From JAOUEA01 sp035249905 (GTDB lineage: Bacteria; Actinomycetota; UBA4738; HRBIN12): 51,274 nt of DNA. The stretch's first letter is position 1; every line of letters begins with the position of its first letter. Below the pieces are notes generated by a model. It did not search any database and was not told the DNA's origin. It saw nothing but the letters and a program-made list of their open reading frames with translations. The position numbers and the translations under genes were made by a program. Positions 8,484 through 15,857 of this stretch are shown one piece after another. Location: positions 1 to 51,274 of the forward strand of contig DATFFT010000024.1 in the NCBI GenBank assembly GCA_035249905.1, written 5' to 3'.

Positions 8484-10165
8484 GCGAAGACCGCCCAGTT
8501 GGAGACGATGAGCCCGATGGAGATCAGGGCCGCGGTGAGCACACCGAGCGTCAGCAGGACCCTGCGGAAGCTCCACCGCTGGATCTTCATCGGTTCACGC
8601 TTCGGGGCGAGCGCCCGGAACTCCGCGACGAGGTCCCGGCCGTCCTCCTTCATCATCGATCGCAGCTGCGTGGGGCTCGCGACCCCGCGGGTCGCCGAGA
8701 ACGCCTCTGCGATCTCGTCGGGAGTGAAGTAGCGCAGCGCGTGCTCGTACACGCGCTGCGCGTCCGATCGGAGACCGAGCACCATCATCATGTTGGCCAG
8801 GTCGACGGCCTGCCGCCAGGGCGAAGGCCGAACCTGCACGAAGAACACGTCGATGAGCTTCAGCTGCCCGTCGGCCACCATCAGGTTCGCCGGCTTGATG
8901 TCGCGGTGGGCGAGTCCCGCGTCCCACATCTCGCGGACCAGCTCCAGACCCTGGTCGATCACGCCGTCGTCGATCTCGGCTTCACCGATCTCCACCGCCC
9001 CGTCGAAGAACTCCATCACGATCATGTACTCGCGTTCCGGCGTGATCTCCACGATCCCGTAGGGACGCGGCACGGGGAGGTCGAGGTCGGCCATGAGACG
9101 CAACATGTGGTCCTCGTACTCGACGAATCGGCGGACCGTCTGGAACGGAGTTTCGTCTTCGAGCTTGCCGTACAGGATCGTGCGACCGAGCTTGTACCAG
9201 CGATCCGCTCGCACATGGCTCTTCGCGTAGAGCTTCGCGAAGAGCCGCTGTTCCCGGTGCGAGCCCACCTCACGGACGTGCAGCCGCAGGGGGGTCGACC
9301 CGCCCGACCCGGCGAGCCCGACCGGGTGCACCTCGAGCACCTCGTAGCCGAGCTGTTCTCCGACCCCGGCGACGATGGCCTCACCGCGACGCCCTCCGAT
9401 GTCGAGGTGCGCTGCCTTCCCTCGCCGATAGGTCACCGGGAACACGTCGTTGGGGGTGAACCACCGGAAGGCGGTGAGCCCGATCGCCACGCCCAGGACG
9501 GCGCCGAAGAGCGCGTCGGTGGGATGGTCGATGCCGAGGTAGACCCGGGCGATGCAGACGGCACCGAGGATCCCACCGGTCGCCCACTTGGCGGCGTCGC
9601 GGCGGCGGCCGTGCGGGATCAGCGAGTAGGTGAGCCCAACCAGTGTCACCGCGAGGGCCGCCACGCCTCGGGATGGCATCGAGTACCCCTGCCAGTCCCC
9701 CAGCGTGATCACGTCGAGGGGTCGAGGCCGATGGATCGCCTGCGTGAGCAGGTAGGTCACGACACCCTCGACGATCAGGGCGCCCACGAACACGACGAGG
9801 TGACGCCAGCGGCGCACGAGGACCAGGGTCAGGATCGTGGTCCACCGCAGGATGCGGATCGCCCAACTCGACGTGAGGAGCGCGAGCATCTCCATGACGT
9901 CGGTGAGCAGGTTCGTCCTCCAGGAAGCGAACCATCGGAGGACGGCGGTGTCGACCCGCTGGAGGAGCCGCTCCGAGGGGTCGAAGAGCAACACGCCGAC
10001 GATCGTGGCGACGAGGTACGCGGCCATGAACAGCCAGAACTTGCTGCTTCCGAGCTCGCGAGGAAGCGGCGGCGCCTCGCCCGACGGACGTCTGCGCAGG
10101 CCGGGGTGGGATTGCGAACGCCCCGGCCGTTGGGCGCTCGGGCTCGTGCTCTCGGCGGCATCCAC
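8480..10165 (-). CDS. PAP2-like membrane domain fused to a kinase-like domain (paralog B)
   Basis: 561 residues, paralogous to the protein encoded at 4354-5991 over its whole length. The N-terminal membrane domain keeps part of the PAP2 active site: AIHRPRP resembles KX6RP, PSRG replaces PSGH (His lost), and ARVYLGIDHPTD retains the third-motif His and Asp. The kinase-like domain carries LFAKLYA (Lys 311), YEDHMLRLM as helix C, HRDIKPANLM at 420-429 and LIDVFF in place of DFG; a final transmembrane helix follows KIQRWSFRR. GTG 10165 is preceded by GGAGG and GGGAGGG. It is second in a reverse-strand operon, after the binding lipoprotein gene. Kinase activity is likely because Lys, His-Arg-Asp, Asn and metal-binding Asp are present; the substrate is unknown. 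Confidence 0.78.
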   Translation of the reverse strand: MDAAESTSPSAQRPGRSQSHPGLRRRPSGEAPPLPRELGSSKFWLFMAAYLVATIVGVLLFDPSERLLQRVDTAVLRWFASWRTNLLTDVMEMLALLTSSWAIRILRWTTILTLVLVRRWRHLVVFVGALIVEGVVTYLLTQAIHRPRPLDVITLGDWQGYSMPSRGVAALAVTLVGLTYSLIPHGRRRDAAKWATGGILGAVCIARVYLGIDHPTDALFGAVLGVAIGLTAFRWFTPNDVFPVTYRRGKAAHLDIGGRRGEAIVAGVGEQLGYEVLEVHPVGLAGSGGSTPLRLHVREVGSHREQRLFAKLYAKSHVRADRWYKLGRTILYGKLEDETPFQTVRRFVEYEDHMLRLMADLDLPVPRPYGIVEITPEREYMIVMEFFDGAVEIGEAEIDDGVIDQGLELVREMWDAGLAHRDIKPANLMVADGQLKLIDVFFVQVRPSPWRQAVDLANMMMVLGLRSDAQRVYEHALRYFTPDEIAEAFSATRGVASPTQLRSMMKEDGRDLVAEFRALAPKREPMKIQRWSFRRVLLTLGVLTAALISIGLIVSNWAVFA

Positions 10166-10195
10166 GTGGTCTCTCGCCCTCCCGTCCTCCGGATG

Positions 10196-11104
10196 CTACT
10201 CGGAGGGCACCGGGAGCCCCTGCTCGCTCAACCACGCGATCGCGGCGTCCCGTGTCGTGGCCCCGTCTCGCACGAGGGAGTTCAGGCTCCTGAGCGCGCG
10301 CGTGGTCAACCGGGCCGAGACGGCGTCGAGCGCGTCGATCATCTCGTCGCCGAAGCGGTCCTCGGCCTCCACCCGAACGATCGGCGTGACGTTCTCCGCG
10401 GGCTGCAACCTGCGATCGTCCTTCAGGAGCACGAGGCCCCGCTGGGTGAGGTCGCCGGCACTCGTGAACAACACACCCACGTCGACGGTGCCGCGCCGGA
10501 TCGCCTCGGAGGTGATCGGTCCGCCCGCGTCCAGCGGGAGGAACGAGCCGAACTCGAGCCCGTACCGCTCGGAGAGCCCGGGCAGGCAGAGCGCTCGTTC
10601 GGGGCACTCGGGTGGGCCCCCGAGCGTCATGTCCTGGGCCAGTCCGCGCAGGTCGCTGATCGTCCGGAGTCCATCGGCCGCCGCGCGATCCGATGTGACG
10701 ACGAGCCCGTTCCGGCTCTGCGCGGGAGCCGGTGCGAGGGCATCGAGACCCCTCGGGGAGAGCAGGGTCCGGAGGGTCTCGTAGGTCGACGATGCGTCGA
10801 TCGACGGTTCCCCTCCGAGGAACCCGACCACGCTGCCGGTGTACTCGGGGACCACATCGATCAGGCCGAGCTCGAGAGCGGGGAGCACCACCTCGCGCGT
10901 CCCCACCCGGCGGATGTGGCGGACCTCGAACCCGGCCGACCGAAGGCCCTCGACGTAGAGGTCCGCGACCACCTCGCTCTCGTCGAAGTCGAACGACGCA
11001 ACCGTGATCACGTCGTCGTCTCGCTCGGTCGAGGGGTCGTCCGACCCGCACGAGACGACGACGAACACGACCGTCAGGAGCGACGCGACGGCTCGGCTCC
11101 GCAT
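10196..11104 (-). CDS. Osmoprotectant-type (OpuAC/ProX-like) substrate-binding lipoprotein
   Basis: 302-residue periplasmic-type binding protein with a lipoprotein signal (MRSRAVASLLTVVFVVVSC, lipobox VVSC). Family features are ITVASFDFDESEVVADLYVEGLRSAG, the PEYTGSVVGFLGG segment, and a second lobe ending in EQGLPVPSE. OpuAC proteins bind glycine betaine, choline or similar quaternary amines for an ABC importer, but no permease or ATPase gene is nearby. The gene starts with ATG six bases after TACGGT (11111-11116), so the message may be leaderless. Only 30 bases separate it from the PAP2-kinase fusion downstream, suggesting cotranscription. Confidence 0.82.
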   Translation of the reverse strand: MRSRAVASLLTVVFVVVSCGSDDPSTERDDDVITVASFDFDESEVVADLYVEGLRSAGFEVRHIRRVGTREVVLPALELGLIDVVPEYTGSVVGFLGGEPSIDASSTYETLRTLLSPRGLDALAPAPAQSRNGLVVTSDRAAADGLRTISDLRGLAQDMTLGGPPECPERALCLPGLSERYGLEFGSFLPLDAGGPITSEAIRRGTVDVGVLFTSAGDLTQRGLVLLKDDRRLQPAENVTPIVRVEAEDRFGDEMIDALDAVSARLTTRALRSLNSLVRDGATTRDAAIAWLSEQGLPVPSE

Positions 11105-11110
11105 GGCCGA

Positions 11111-11179
11111 ACCGTACTCCAGCGGGCCGCCGAAGGGCTGCCGGCTCGAATCCTGTGCCCGAAACCGGTCCGCTACGCT
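11111..11179. promoter_or_regulatory. Divergent short-leader promoters for the binding lipoprotein and ribF
   Basis: Reverse-strand TACGGT (11111-11116) is six bases from the lipoprotein ATG. Forward-strand TACGCT (11174-11179) is eight bases from the ribF ATG at 11188. Both fit -10 elements of leaderless transcripts. Confidence 0.4.
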
Positions 11180-11187
11180 CTCGCGCG

Positions 11188-12129
11188 ATGCAGGTCGTGC
11201 GCGGGATCGGATCGTTGCCGTTGGCGGAGGAACCGTCTGTCGTCACCGTCGGGTTCTTCGACGGGGTCCATCTCGGCCACCGTTCGGTCATCGACACCAC
11301 GGTGGCGCGAGCTCGGGAGCGCGGTATCCGCTCGGTCGGTATCACGTTCGACCGCCATCCCCGGGAGGTGCTGACGCCTGGCAGCGAGCCACGTCTGCTC
11401 ACCATGGTCGAGCGCAAGGCCTCGTTGATCGAAGCCAGGGGGCTCGACCTGCTGGTGGTCCTCGAGTTCACCCCCAGCTTCTCCCGGATCGCCGCCGAGG
11501 ATTTCGTTCGAGACGTGCTCGTGCGAGGAGTGCATGCTCGGCACGCTGCGATGGGCGCCAACTTCACGTTCGGCTTCAAGGCCGCGGGCACCGTCCAGGC
11601 GCTCCAGGAGATGGGTCCGGGGCTGGGCCTGTCCGCGGAGGGCGTGCCTCTGCTCGAGCTGCACGGCCGGACCGTTTCGTCGTCTTCGATCCGTGAGGCG
11701 CTGGCCGAGGGTGATCTCGACTGGCCGACGCTGTCGCTGGGAAGGCGGTTCGTCCTCGACGGCGAGGTCGTCTCGGGTCACGGTCGCGGGAAAGGGCTCG
11801 GCTATCCGACCGCCAATCTGCGCACGTGGCCTCGGCTGCTGTTGCCGGGCCGGGGGATCTACGCCGGCGTGGCCGAGCTCCACGGGCGGCGGTACCGCGC
11901 CGCCGTCGACGTCGGGACGAATCCGACGTTCGGCGTGGAGCCGCTGCACGTCGAAGCGTTCCTGCTCGACTTCGAGGGCGACGAGCTGCGAGGCGAACCT
12001 CTCGCGATCGAGTTCTGGCAACGGCTCCGAGACGAGGAGCGCTACGGATCGATCGAGGAGTTGGTGAGTGCGATCGGTGACGACGTCGTGCGCACGCGAA
12101 CGGTGGTGCCCGACGCCTCGCTCGTCTGA
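11188..12129 (+). CDS. ribF: Bifunctional riboflavin kinase / FAD synthetase
   Basis: Makes FMN from riboflavin and then FAD; 313 residues. The N-terminal nucleotidyltransferase domain has VGFFDGVHLGHRS (HxGH at 28-31) and SSSSIREAL; the C-terminal kinase domain has GHGRGKGLGYPTANL and GVEPLHVEAFLLDFEGDELRG. ATG 11188 is used because it gives the standard N-terminus and lies eight bases after TACGCT; an upstream ATG would enter the divergent promoter region. The ribF-rpsO-pnp neighbourhood is typical, here interrupted by a convergent DUF998 gene. Confidence 0.95.
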   Translation: MQVVRGIGSLPLAEEPSVVTVGFFDGVHLGHRSVIDTTVARARERGIRSVGITFDRHPREVLTPGSEPRLLTMVERKASLIEARGLDLLVVLEFTPSFSRIAAEDFVRDVLVRGVHARHAAMGANFTFGFKAAGTVQALQEMGPGLGLSAEGVPLLELHGRTVSSSSIREALAEGDLDWPTLSLGRRFVLDGEVVSGHGRGKGLGYPTANLRTWPRLLLPGRGIYAGVAELHGRRYRAAVDVGTNPTFGVEPLHVEAFLLDFEGDELRGEPLAIEFWQRLRDEERYGSIEELVSAIGDDVVRTRTVVPDASLV

Positions 12130-12154
12130 CCCGGTAGCGTGCGCGGCCACCGAA

Positions 12155-12178
12155 CCGGCCGGCGGATCACCCGGCCGG
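12155..12178. terminator. Inverted repeat between ribF and the DUF998 gene
   Basis: CCGGCCGG (12155-12162) and CCGGCCGG (12171-12178) flank an 8-base loop that contains the reverse-strand stop codon. The 8-bp G+C stem lies between convergent genes and has no T tract. Confidence 0.45.
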
Positions 12179-12817
12179 AGCGCCGCGAGGTTCCCGTAAC
12201 AGCCGCCCGGCGAGAAGCGCCGTGAAGGCGAGGGGGAACGAGATGCCGATCCGCTGCACGACGCCGTTCCCCGGCCGGACCACGTCGCGCGCGAAGTAGG
12301 ACATCAGCCCGCTCGAGGCGAGCGCGGTTCCGGCGGCCGGCAGGGCCAGATCACGGAGCCCCGGTTCGCGGCGGAGACGAGCGGCGAGCGAGAGGAGCCC
12401 CGAGGTAGCGCAGACGTGCCCGACGACCGAAGCGATGTCGTGCGCGTCGTTGATCCACGACTGGCGCTCGAACGGATCATCGCCGAGCAACGGAACGTTC
12501 GACATGCGATCGCGACGCAGGATGCCCGCGGCGCAGATCGCGAGCCCGGACGCCCCGAGGAGCTGGGGTGCGCCCGCCATGGTGCCGAATCGGCGATCGA
12601 GGGCCGCCGCGAATCCCAACGTGCTCAGACCGAGCGCCATGAATCCGGCGGTCATGAGGTTCGGCGTCCGGGCGTCGGGCGCGGCGAGCCCGCTGATGTG
12701 ATCGTTCGCGACGGAGTAGCCCGACTGACGGGAGCCGCCTGCGACCCATGCCGCGGTGAACGCGGCGGGGCCGAGCACGCCGCAAGCCAGGAGCATCCGG
12801 TCCCCGAGGCTGCGCAT
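12167..12817 (-). CDS. DUF998 membrane protein
   Basis: 216-residue polytopic membrane protein with about six hydrophobic segments. The motif SVANDHISGLAAPDARTPNLM after the first helix is characteristic of DUF998; further segments are MALGLSTLGFAAAL and VVQRIGISFPLAFTALLAG. The function of the family is unknown. ATG 12817 lies six bases after TACGAT (reverse strand, 12824-12829), suggesting a leaderless single-gene transcript. It converges on ribF and is divergent from rpsO. Confidence 0.8.
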   Translation of the reverse strand: MRSLGDRMLLACGVLGPAAFTAAWVAGGSRQSGYSVANDHISGLAAPDARTPNLMTAGFMALGLSTLGFAAALDRRFGTMAGAPQLLGASGLAICAAGILRRDRMSNVPLLGDDPFERQSWINDAHDIASVVGHVCATSGLLSLAARLRREPGLRDLALPAAGTALASSGLMSYFARDVVRPGNGVVQRIGISFPLAFTALLAGRLLREPRGAPAG

Positions 12818-12885
12818 CAGGTCATCGTACCGTCGGTCTCATCCGGTCAGGCCCGTAACCGCGCTGGTAGGCTTGGCGATTGACC

Positions 12886-13155
12886 ATGACGTTGACGAAG
12901 GAATCCAAGTCCCAGATCATCGCCGAGTACGCCCGTTCCGATGGCGACACCGGCTCGGCGGAGGTGCAGATCGCGGTGCTGACCACACGCATCGCCGAGC
13001 TGACCGAGCACCTCAAGACCCACAAGCACGATCACGCGTCGCGTCGCGGTCTGCTCAAGATGGTGGGACGCCGCCGCCGGCTGCTCGACTACCTTCGCCG
13101 CGAGGACATCGATCGCTACCGCGACGTGATCTCGCGACTGGGCCTGCGCCGCTGA
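12886..13155 (+). CDS. rpsO: 30S ribosomal protein S15
   Basis: 89-residue ribosomal protein that binds 16S rRNA in the platform, the exact usual length for S15. Recognised by GDTGSAEVQIAVLTTRI, HKHDHASRRGLL and RRRRLLDYLRREDIDRY. ATG 12886 is chosen over an in-frame TTG at 12880. TAGGCT at 12868-12873 is a plausible -10. It precedes pnp, as in most bacteria. Confidence 0.97.
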   Translation: MTLTKESKSQIIAEYARSDGDTGSAEVQIAVLTTRIAELTEHLKTHKHDHASRRGLLKMVGRRRRLLDYLRREDIDRYRDVISRLGLRR

Positions 13156-13442
13156 CCGTGGCGTCCGTTCGGTGCGCCCGGCGCCCGAACGAGGCACGTG
13201 AGGAGTGATGCGAACGAACGACCGTCCCGCCGGGGGCGGGATCCAGGTCGGTAATCAGTAGCGAGCTACCGGACGTACGCCCTGCGGCGAGCCCGGCGGC
13301 CCACCACTGAGGATCGGCCGACCCGCCCCTCCACCTGTGCCCGCGGCTGCGGCGCGCAGGAACGTGTCGCCACGGCCCACCGTGCGCACACCGTCACGTC
13401 GCACGCCCAACCGTGCGCACATCATCAAGGAGGAAAGGCCTC
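13156..13442 (+). promoter_or_regulatory. rpsO-pnp intergenic leader with hairpins and a direct repeat
   Basis: The 287-base gap holds no convincing gene. It contains a strong hairpin TCCCGCC/GGCGGGA (13225-13241, 3-base loop), then two overlapping alternatives: GTCGGTA/TACCGGAC (13247-13253 with 13267-13274, one bulge) or GTAGC/GCTAC (13258-13262 with 13265-13269). An exact 12-bp direct repeat ACCGTGCGCACA occurs at 13379-13390 and 13410-13421. Structured leaders cut by RNases and bound by PNPase are known before pnp in other bacteria; that role here is inferred. The ribosome-binding site AAGGAGGAAAGG is at 13427-13438. Confidence 0.5.
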
Positions 13443-15830
13443 ATGGCCGTCATCACCAACTCCCAGCCGTTCGGTGCTCGGGACATCACGTTCGAGAGCG
13501 GCCGCATGGCCCAGCTCGCCGACGGCGCCGTCTTCGTCACGTACGGCGAGACGCAGGTGCTCGCCACGTGCGTCAGCAGCGATCCCCGGGAGGGCATCGA
13601 CTTCTTCCCGCTTACCATCGACGTGGAAGAGCGCATGTACGCCGCGGGCAAGATCCCCGGCAGCTTCTTCCGGCGGGAGGGTCGGCCATCCGAGACCGCG
13701 ATCCTGACCTGCCGCCTGATCGACCGGCCCCTGCGGCCGACGTTCCGCGAGGGGTTCCGCGATGAGGTGCAGGTGATCGTCACCGTGCTCGGCGTGGACG
13801 GAGAGAACCCCTACGACATCCCCGCGATGAACGCGGCATCGATCGCGACGTGCCTCGCGGGCCTGCCCTTCGACGGACCCGTCGCCTCGGTGCGCATGGG
13901 CATGATCGAGGGGGAGTGGGTCGTCAATCCGACGTTCCAGGAGCTCGAAGGGGCCACGTTCGACATCGTGGTGGCGGGGCGTAAGAACGACGAGGGTGAG
14001 ATCGACGTGCTGATGATCGAGGGCGAGGCCCCCGACGCCACGTGGGATCTGCTCGCGGGTGGCGCGGCCGCGCCGACCGAGGAGGCCGTGGCCGAGGGCC
14101 TCGAGGCGGCCAAGCGAGCGATCGGCGAGCAGGTCGACGCCCAGCGGTCCTTCGTCGACGAGGCCGGGGTGAAGGAGCAGCGATGGACCCCTCGCCCCCT
14201 CTACGGCGACGACGTCTACGAGATCGTTTCCGGCTTCGCCGCGGACCGCCTCGCCGAGGCCATCGTGCCCGACAAGGCGGAGCGTGAGGCGAAGCTCGAC
14301 GAACTGAAAGCCGAGACCAAGACGCACCTCGCGACCACCATGGGCGACGAGGGAGCGGACCGGCTCGGGGAGTTCGGCGCGGCCTGGAAGCAGGTACAGA
14401 AGAAGGTCATGCGGACGCGCGTCATCAGGGAGGGCATCCGGCTCGACGGCCGCACGCCGACCGAGATCAGGCAGCTGTCGGCCGAGGTCGGCGTGCTGAT
14501 GCGTGCCCACGGGTCGGCCTTGTTCAGCCGCGGCGACACCCAGGTGCTGAACACCACGACGCTGGGCATGTTGCGCATGACCCAGATGATCGACACGCTC
14601 GACCTGGAGGACACGAAGCGCTACATGCACCACTACAACTTCCCGCCGTTCTCGACGGGCGAGACCGGGCGCGTGGGGTCACCGCGCCGGCGCGAGATCG
14701 GCCACGGGGCGCTCGCCGAGCGTGCCCTGATCCCGGTGGTGCCGCACGAGGACGAGTTCCCTTACGCCCTGCGGCTCGTGAGCGACGTGGTGAGCTCGAA
14801 CGGCTCCACGTCGATGGCGAGCGTCTGCGGCTCCACCCTCTCGCTGATGGACGCCGGCGTTCCGATCAAGGCGCCCGTCGCGGGCATCGCGATGGGCATG
14901 ATCGCCGACGAGGGGGTGTTCGTGACCCTCACCGACATCCTCGGCGCGGAAGACGCGCTGGGCGACATGGACTTCAAGGTCGCCGGCACGCGCGAATTCG
15001 TCACCGCGATCCAGCTCGACATGAAGGTGACCGGCCTGCCGGGATCGGTGTTGGCCGACGCGCTCAAGCAGGCGCGCGAGGCTCGGTTCCAGATCCTCGA
15101 CGTGATGGAAGCCACGATCCCCGCGCCTCGCGAGGAGGTCAACGCCAAGGCGCCACGCATCATCTCGATCCAGATCCCGGTGGACAAGATCGGCGAGGTG
15201 ATCGGGCCCAAGGGCAAGCGCATCAACGAGATCATCGCGATGACCGGCGCCGACATCGACATCCAGGACGACGGCACGGTGCTGATCGGCTCCACGCTGG
15301 GTGCCGAGGGGGCCGACGAGGCCTCGCGCATGATCGACGAGATCGCGAATCCGCGGCCCGTCCTCGTCGGAGAGCGATACGAGGGCACGGTCGTGAAGAC
15401 GACCACGTTCGGGGCGTTCGTGAACCTCGTGCCCGGCCGCGACGGCCTCGTGCACATCTCGAAGCTCGGCCGCGGAAAGCGGCTCAGCAGCGTCGAGGAG
15501 GCCGTCAAGGAGGGCGACGAGCTCACGGTCCTGGTCGAAGACATCGACACGCAGGGCAAGATCAGCTTGAAGCCGGTCGGCGAGGAGTGGGCGGCGCCCG
15601 AGGGTCAGGCTGACGAGGCCGGCGGCTCTCGAGACCGTGGCCCACGCGGCGGGCGTGACCGTGGCGACCGTGGCGGGCGCGACCGCGACCGCGGCGATCG
15701 AGGGTCCGAGCGTCGCGGCAGGCGGTTCCGCGACGCCGACGGTGGCGGTGGCGTTGGCGCCGATCGCGGCCAGGCCGACGCACCGAGCGGCGCGCAGACA
15801 CCCGCGGGCGGCGAACCGGCCGCCGAGTAG
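13443..15830 (+). CDS. pnp: Polyribonucleotide nucleotidyltransferase (PNPase) with an Arg/Gly/Asp-rich tail
   Basis: Phosphorolytic 3'-5' exoribonuclease of mRNA decay; 795 residues. Two RNase PH-like domains are seen (FFPLTIDVEERMYAAGKIPGS; the second with SDVVSSNGSTSMASVCG), then the KH domain (KIGEVIGPKGKRINEI) and the S1 domain (GTVVKTTTFGAFVNLVPGRDGLVHISKL). After S1 comes a low-complexity tail of about 70 residues with repeated RGGRDRGDRGGRDRDRGD, longer and more RG-rich than the usual end. ATG 13443 is fixed by the strong ribosome-binding site just upstream and the standard N-terminus. The enzyme would work with the RNase J and RNase Y encoded nearby. Confidence 0.97.
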   Translation: MAVITNSQPFGARDITFESGRMAQLADGAVFVTYGETQVLATCVSSDPREGIDFFPLTIDVEERMYAAGKIPGSFFRREGRPSETAILTCRLIDRPLRPTFREGFRDEVQVIVTVLGVDGENPYDIPAMNAASIATCLAGLPFDGPVASVRMGMIEGEWVVNPTFQELEGATFDIVVAGRKNDEGEIDVLMIEGEAPDATWDLLAGGAAAPTEEAVAEGLEAAKRAIGEQVDAQRSFVDEAGVKEQRWTPRPLYGDDVYEIVSGFAADRLAEAIVPDKAEREAKLDELKAETKTHLATTMGDEGADRLGEFGAAWKQVQKKVMRTRVIREGIRLDGRTPTEIRQLSAEVGVLMRAHGSALFSRGDTQVLNTTTLGMLRMTQMIDTLDLEDTKRYMHHYNFPPFSTGETGRVGSPRRREIGHGALAERALIPVVPHEDEFPYALRLVSDVVSSNGSTSMASVCGSTLSLMDAGVPIKAPVAGIAMGMIADEGVFVTLTDILGAEDALGDMDFKVAGTREFVTAIQLDMKVTGLPGSVLADALKQAREARFQILDVMEATIPAPREEVNAKAPRIISIQIPVDKIGEVIGPKGKRINEIIAMTGADIDIQDDGTVLIGSTLGAEGADEASRMIDEIANPRPVLVGERYEGTVVKTTTFGAFVNLVPGRDGLVHISKLGRGKRLSSVEEAVKEGDELTVLVEDIDTQGKISLKPVGEEWAAPEGQADEAGGSRDRGPRGGRDRGDRGGRDRDRGDRGSERRGRRFRDADGGGGVGADRGQADAPSGAQTPAGGEPAAE

Positions 15831-15857
15831 GGTCCGCGACCGAGCCACACCGTCGCC

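Noticed and set aside
8042..11374. Very long forward frame opposite the kinase-fusion operon
   Set aside because: Its His/Arg/Glu-rich sequence shows no domain and mirrors genes with clear motifs on the reverse strand; high GC produces such frames.
11004..11696. Forward frame overlapping the ribF start
   Set aside because: It runs antisense to the binding lipoprotein and out of frame with ribF, and has no recognisable domain.
15640..15730. Possible tandem-repeat element or CRISPR-like array in the pnp 3' end
   Set aside because: The repeats are in-frame codons of an RG-rich tail with no spacer pattern or cas genes.
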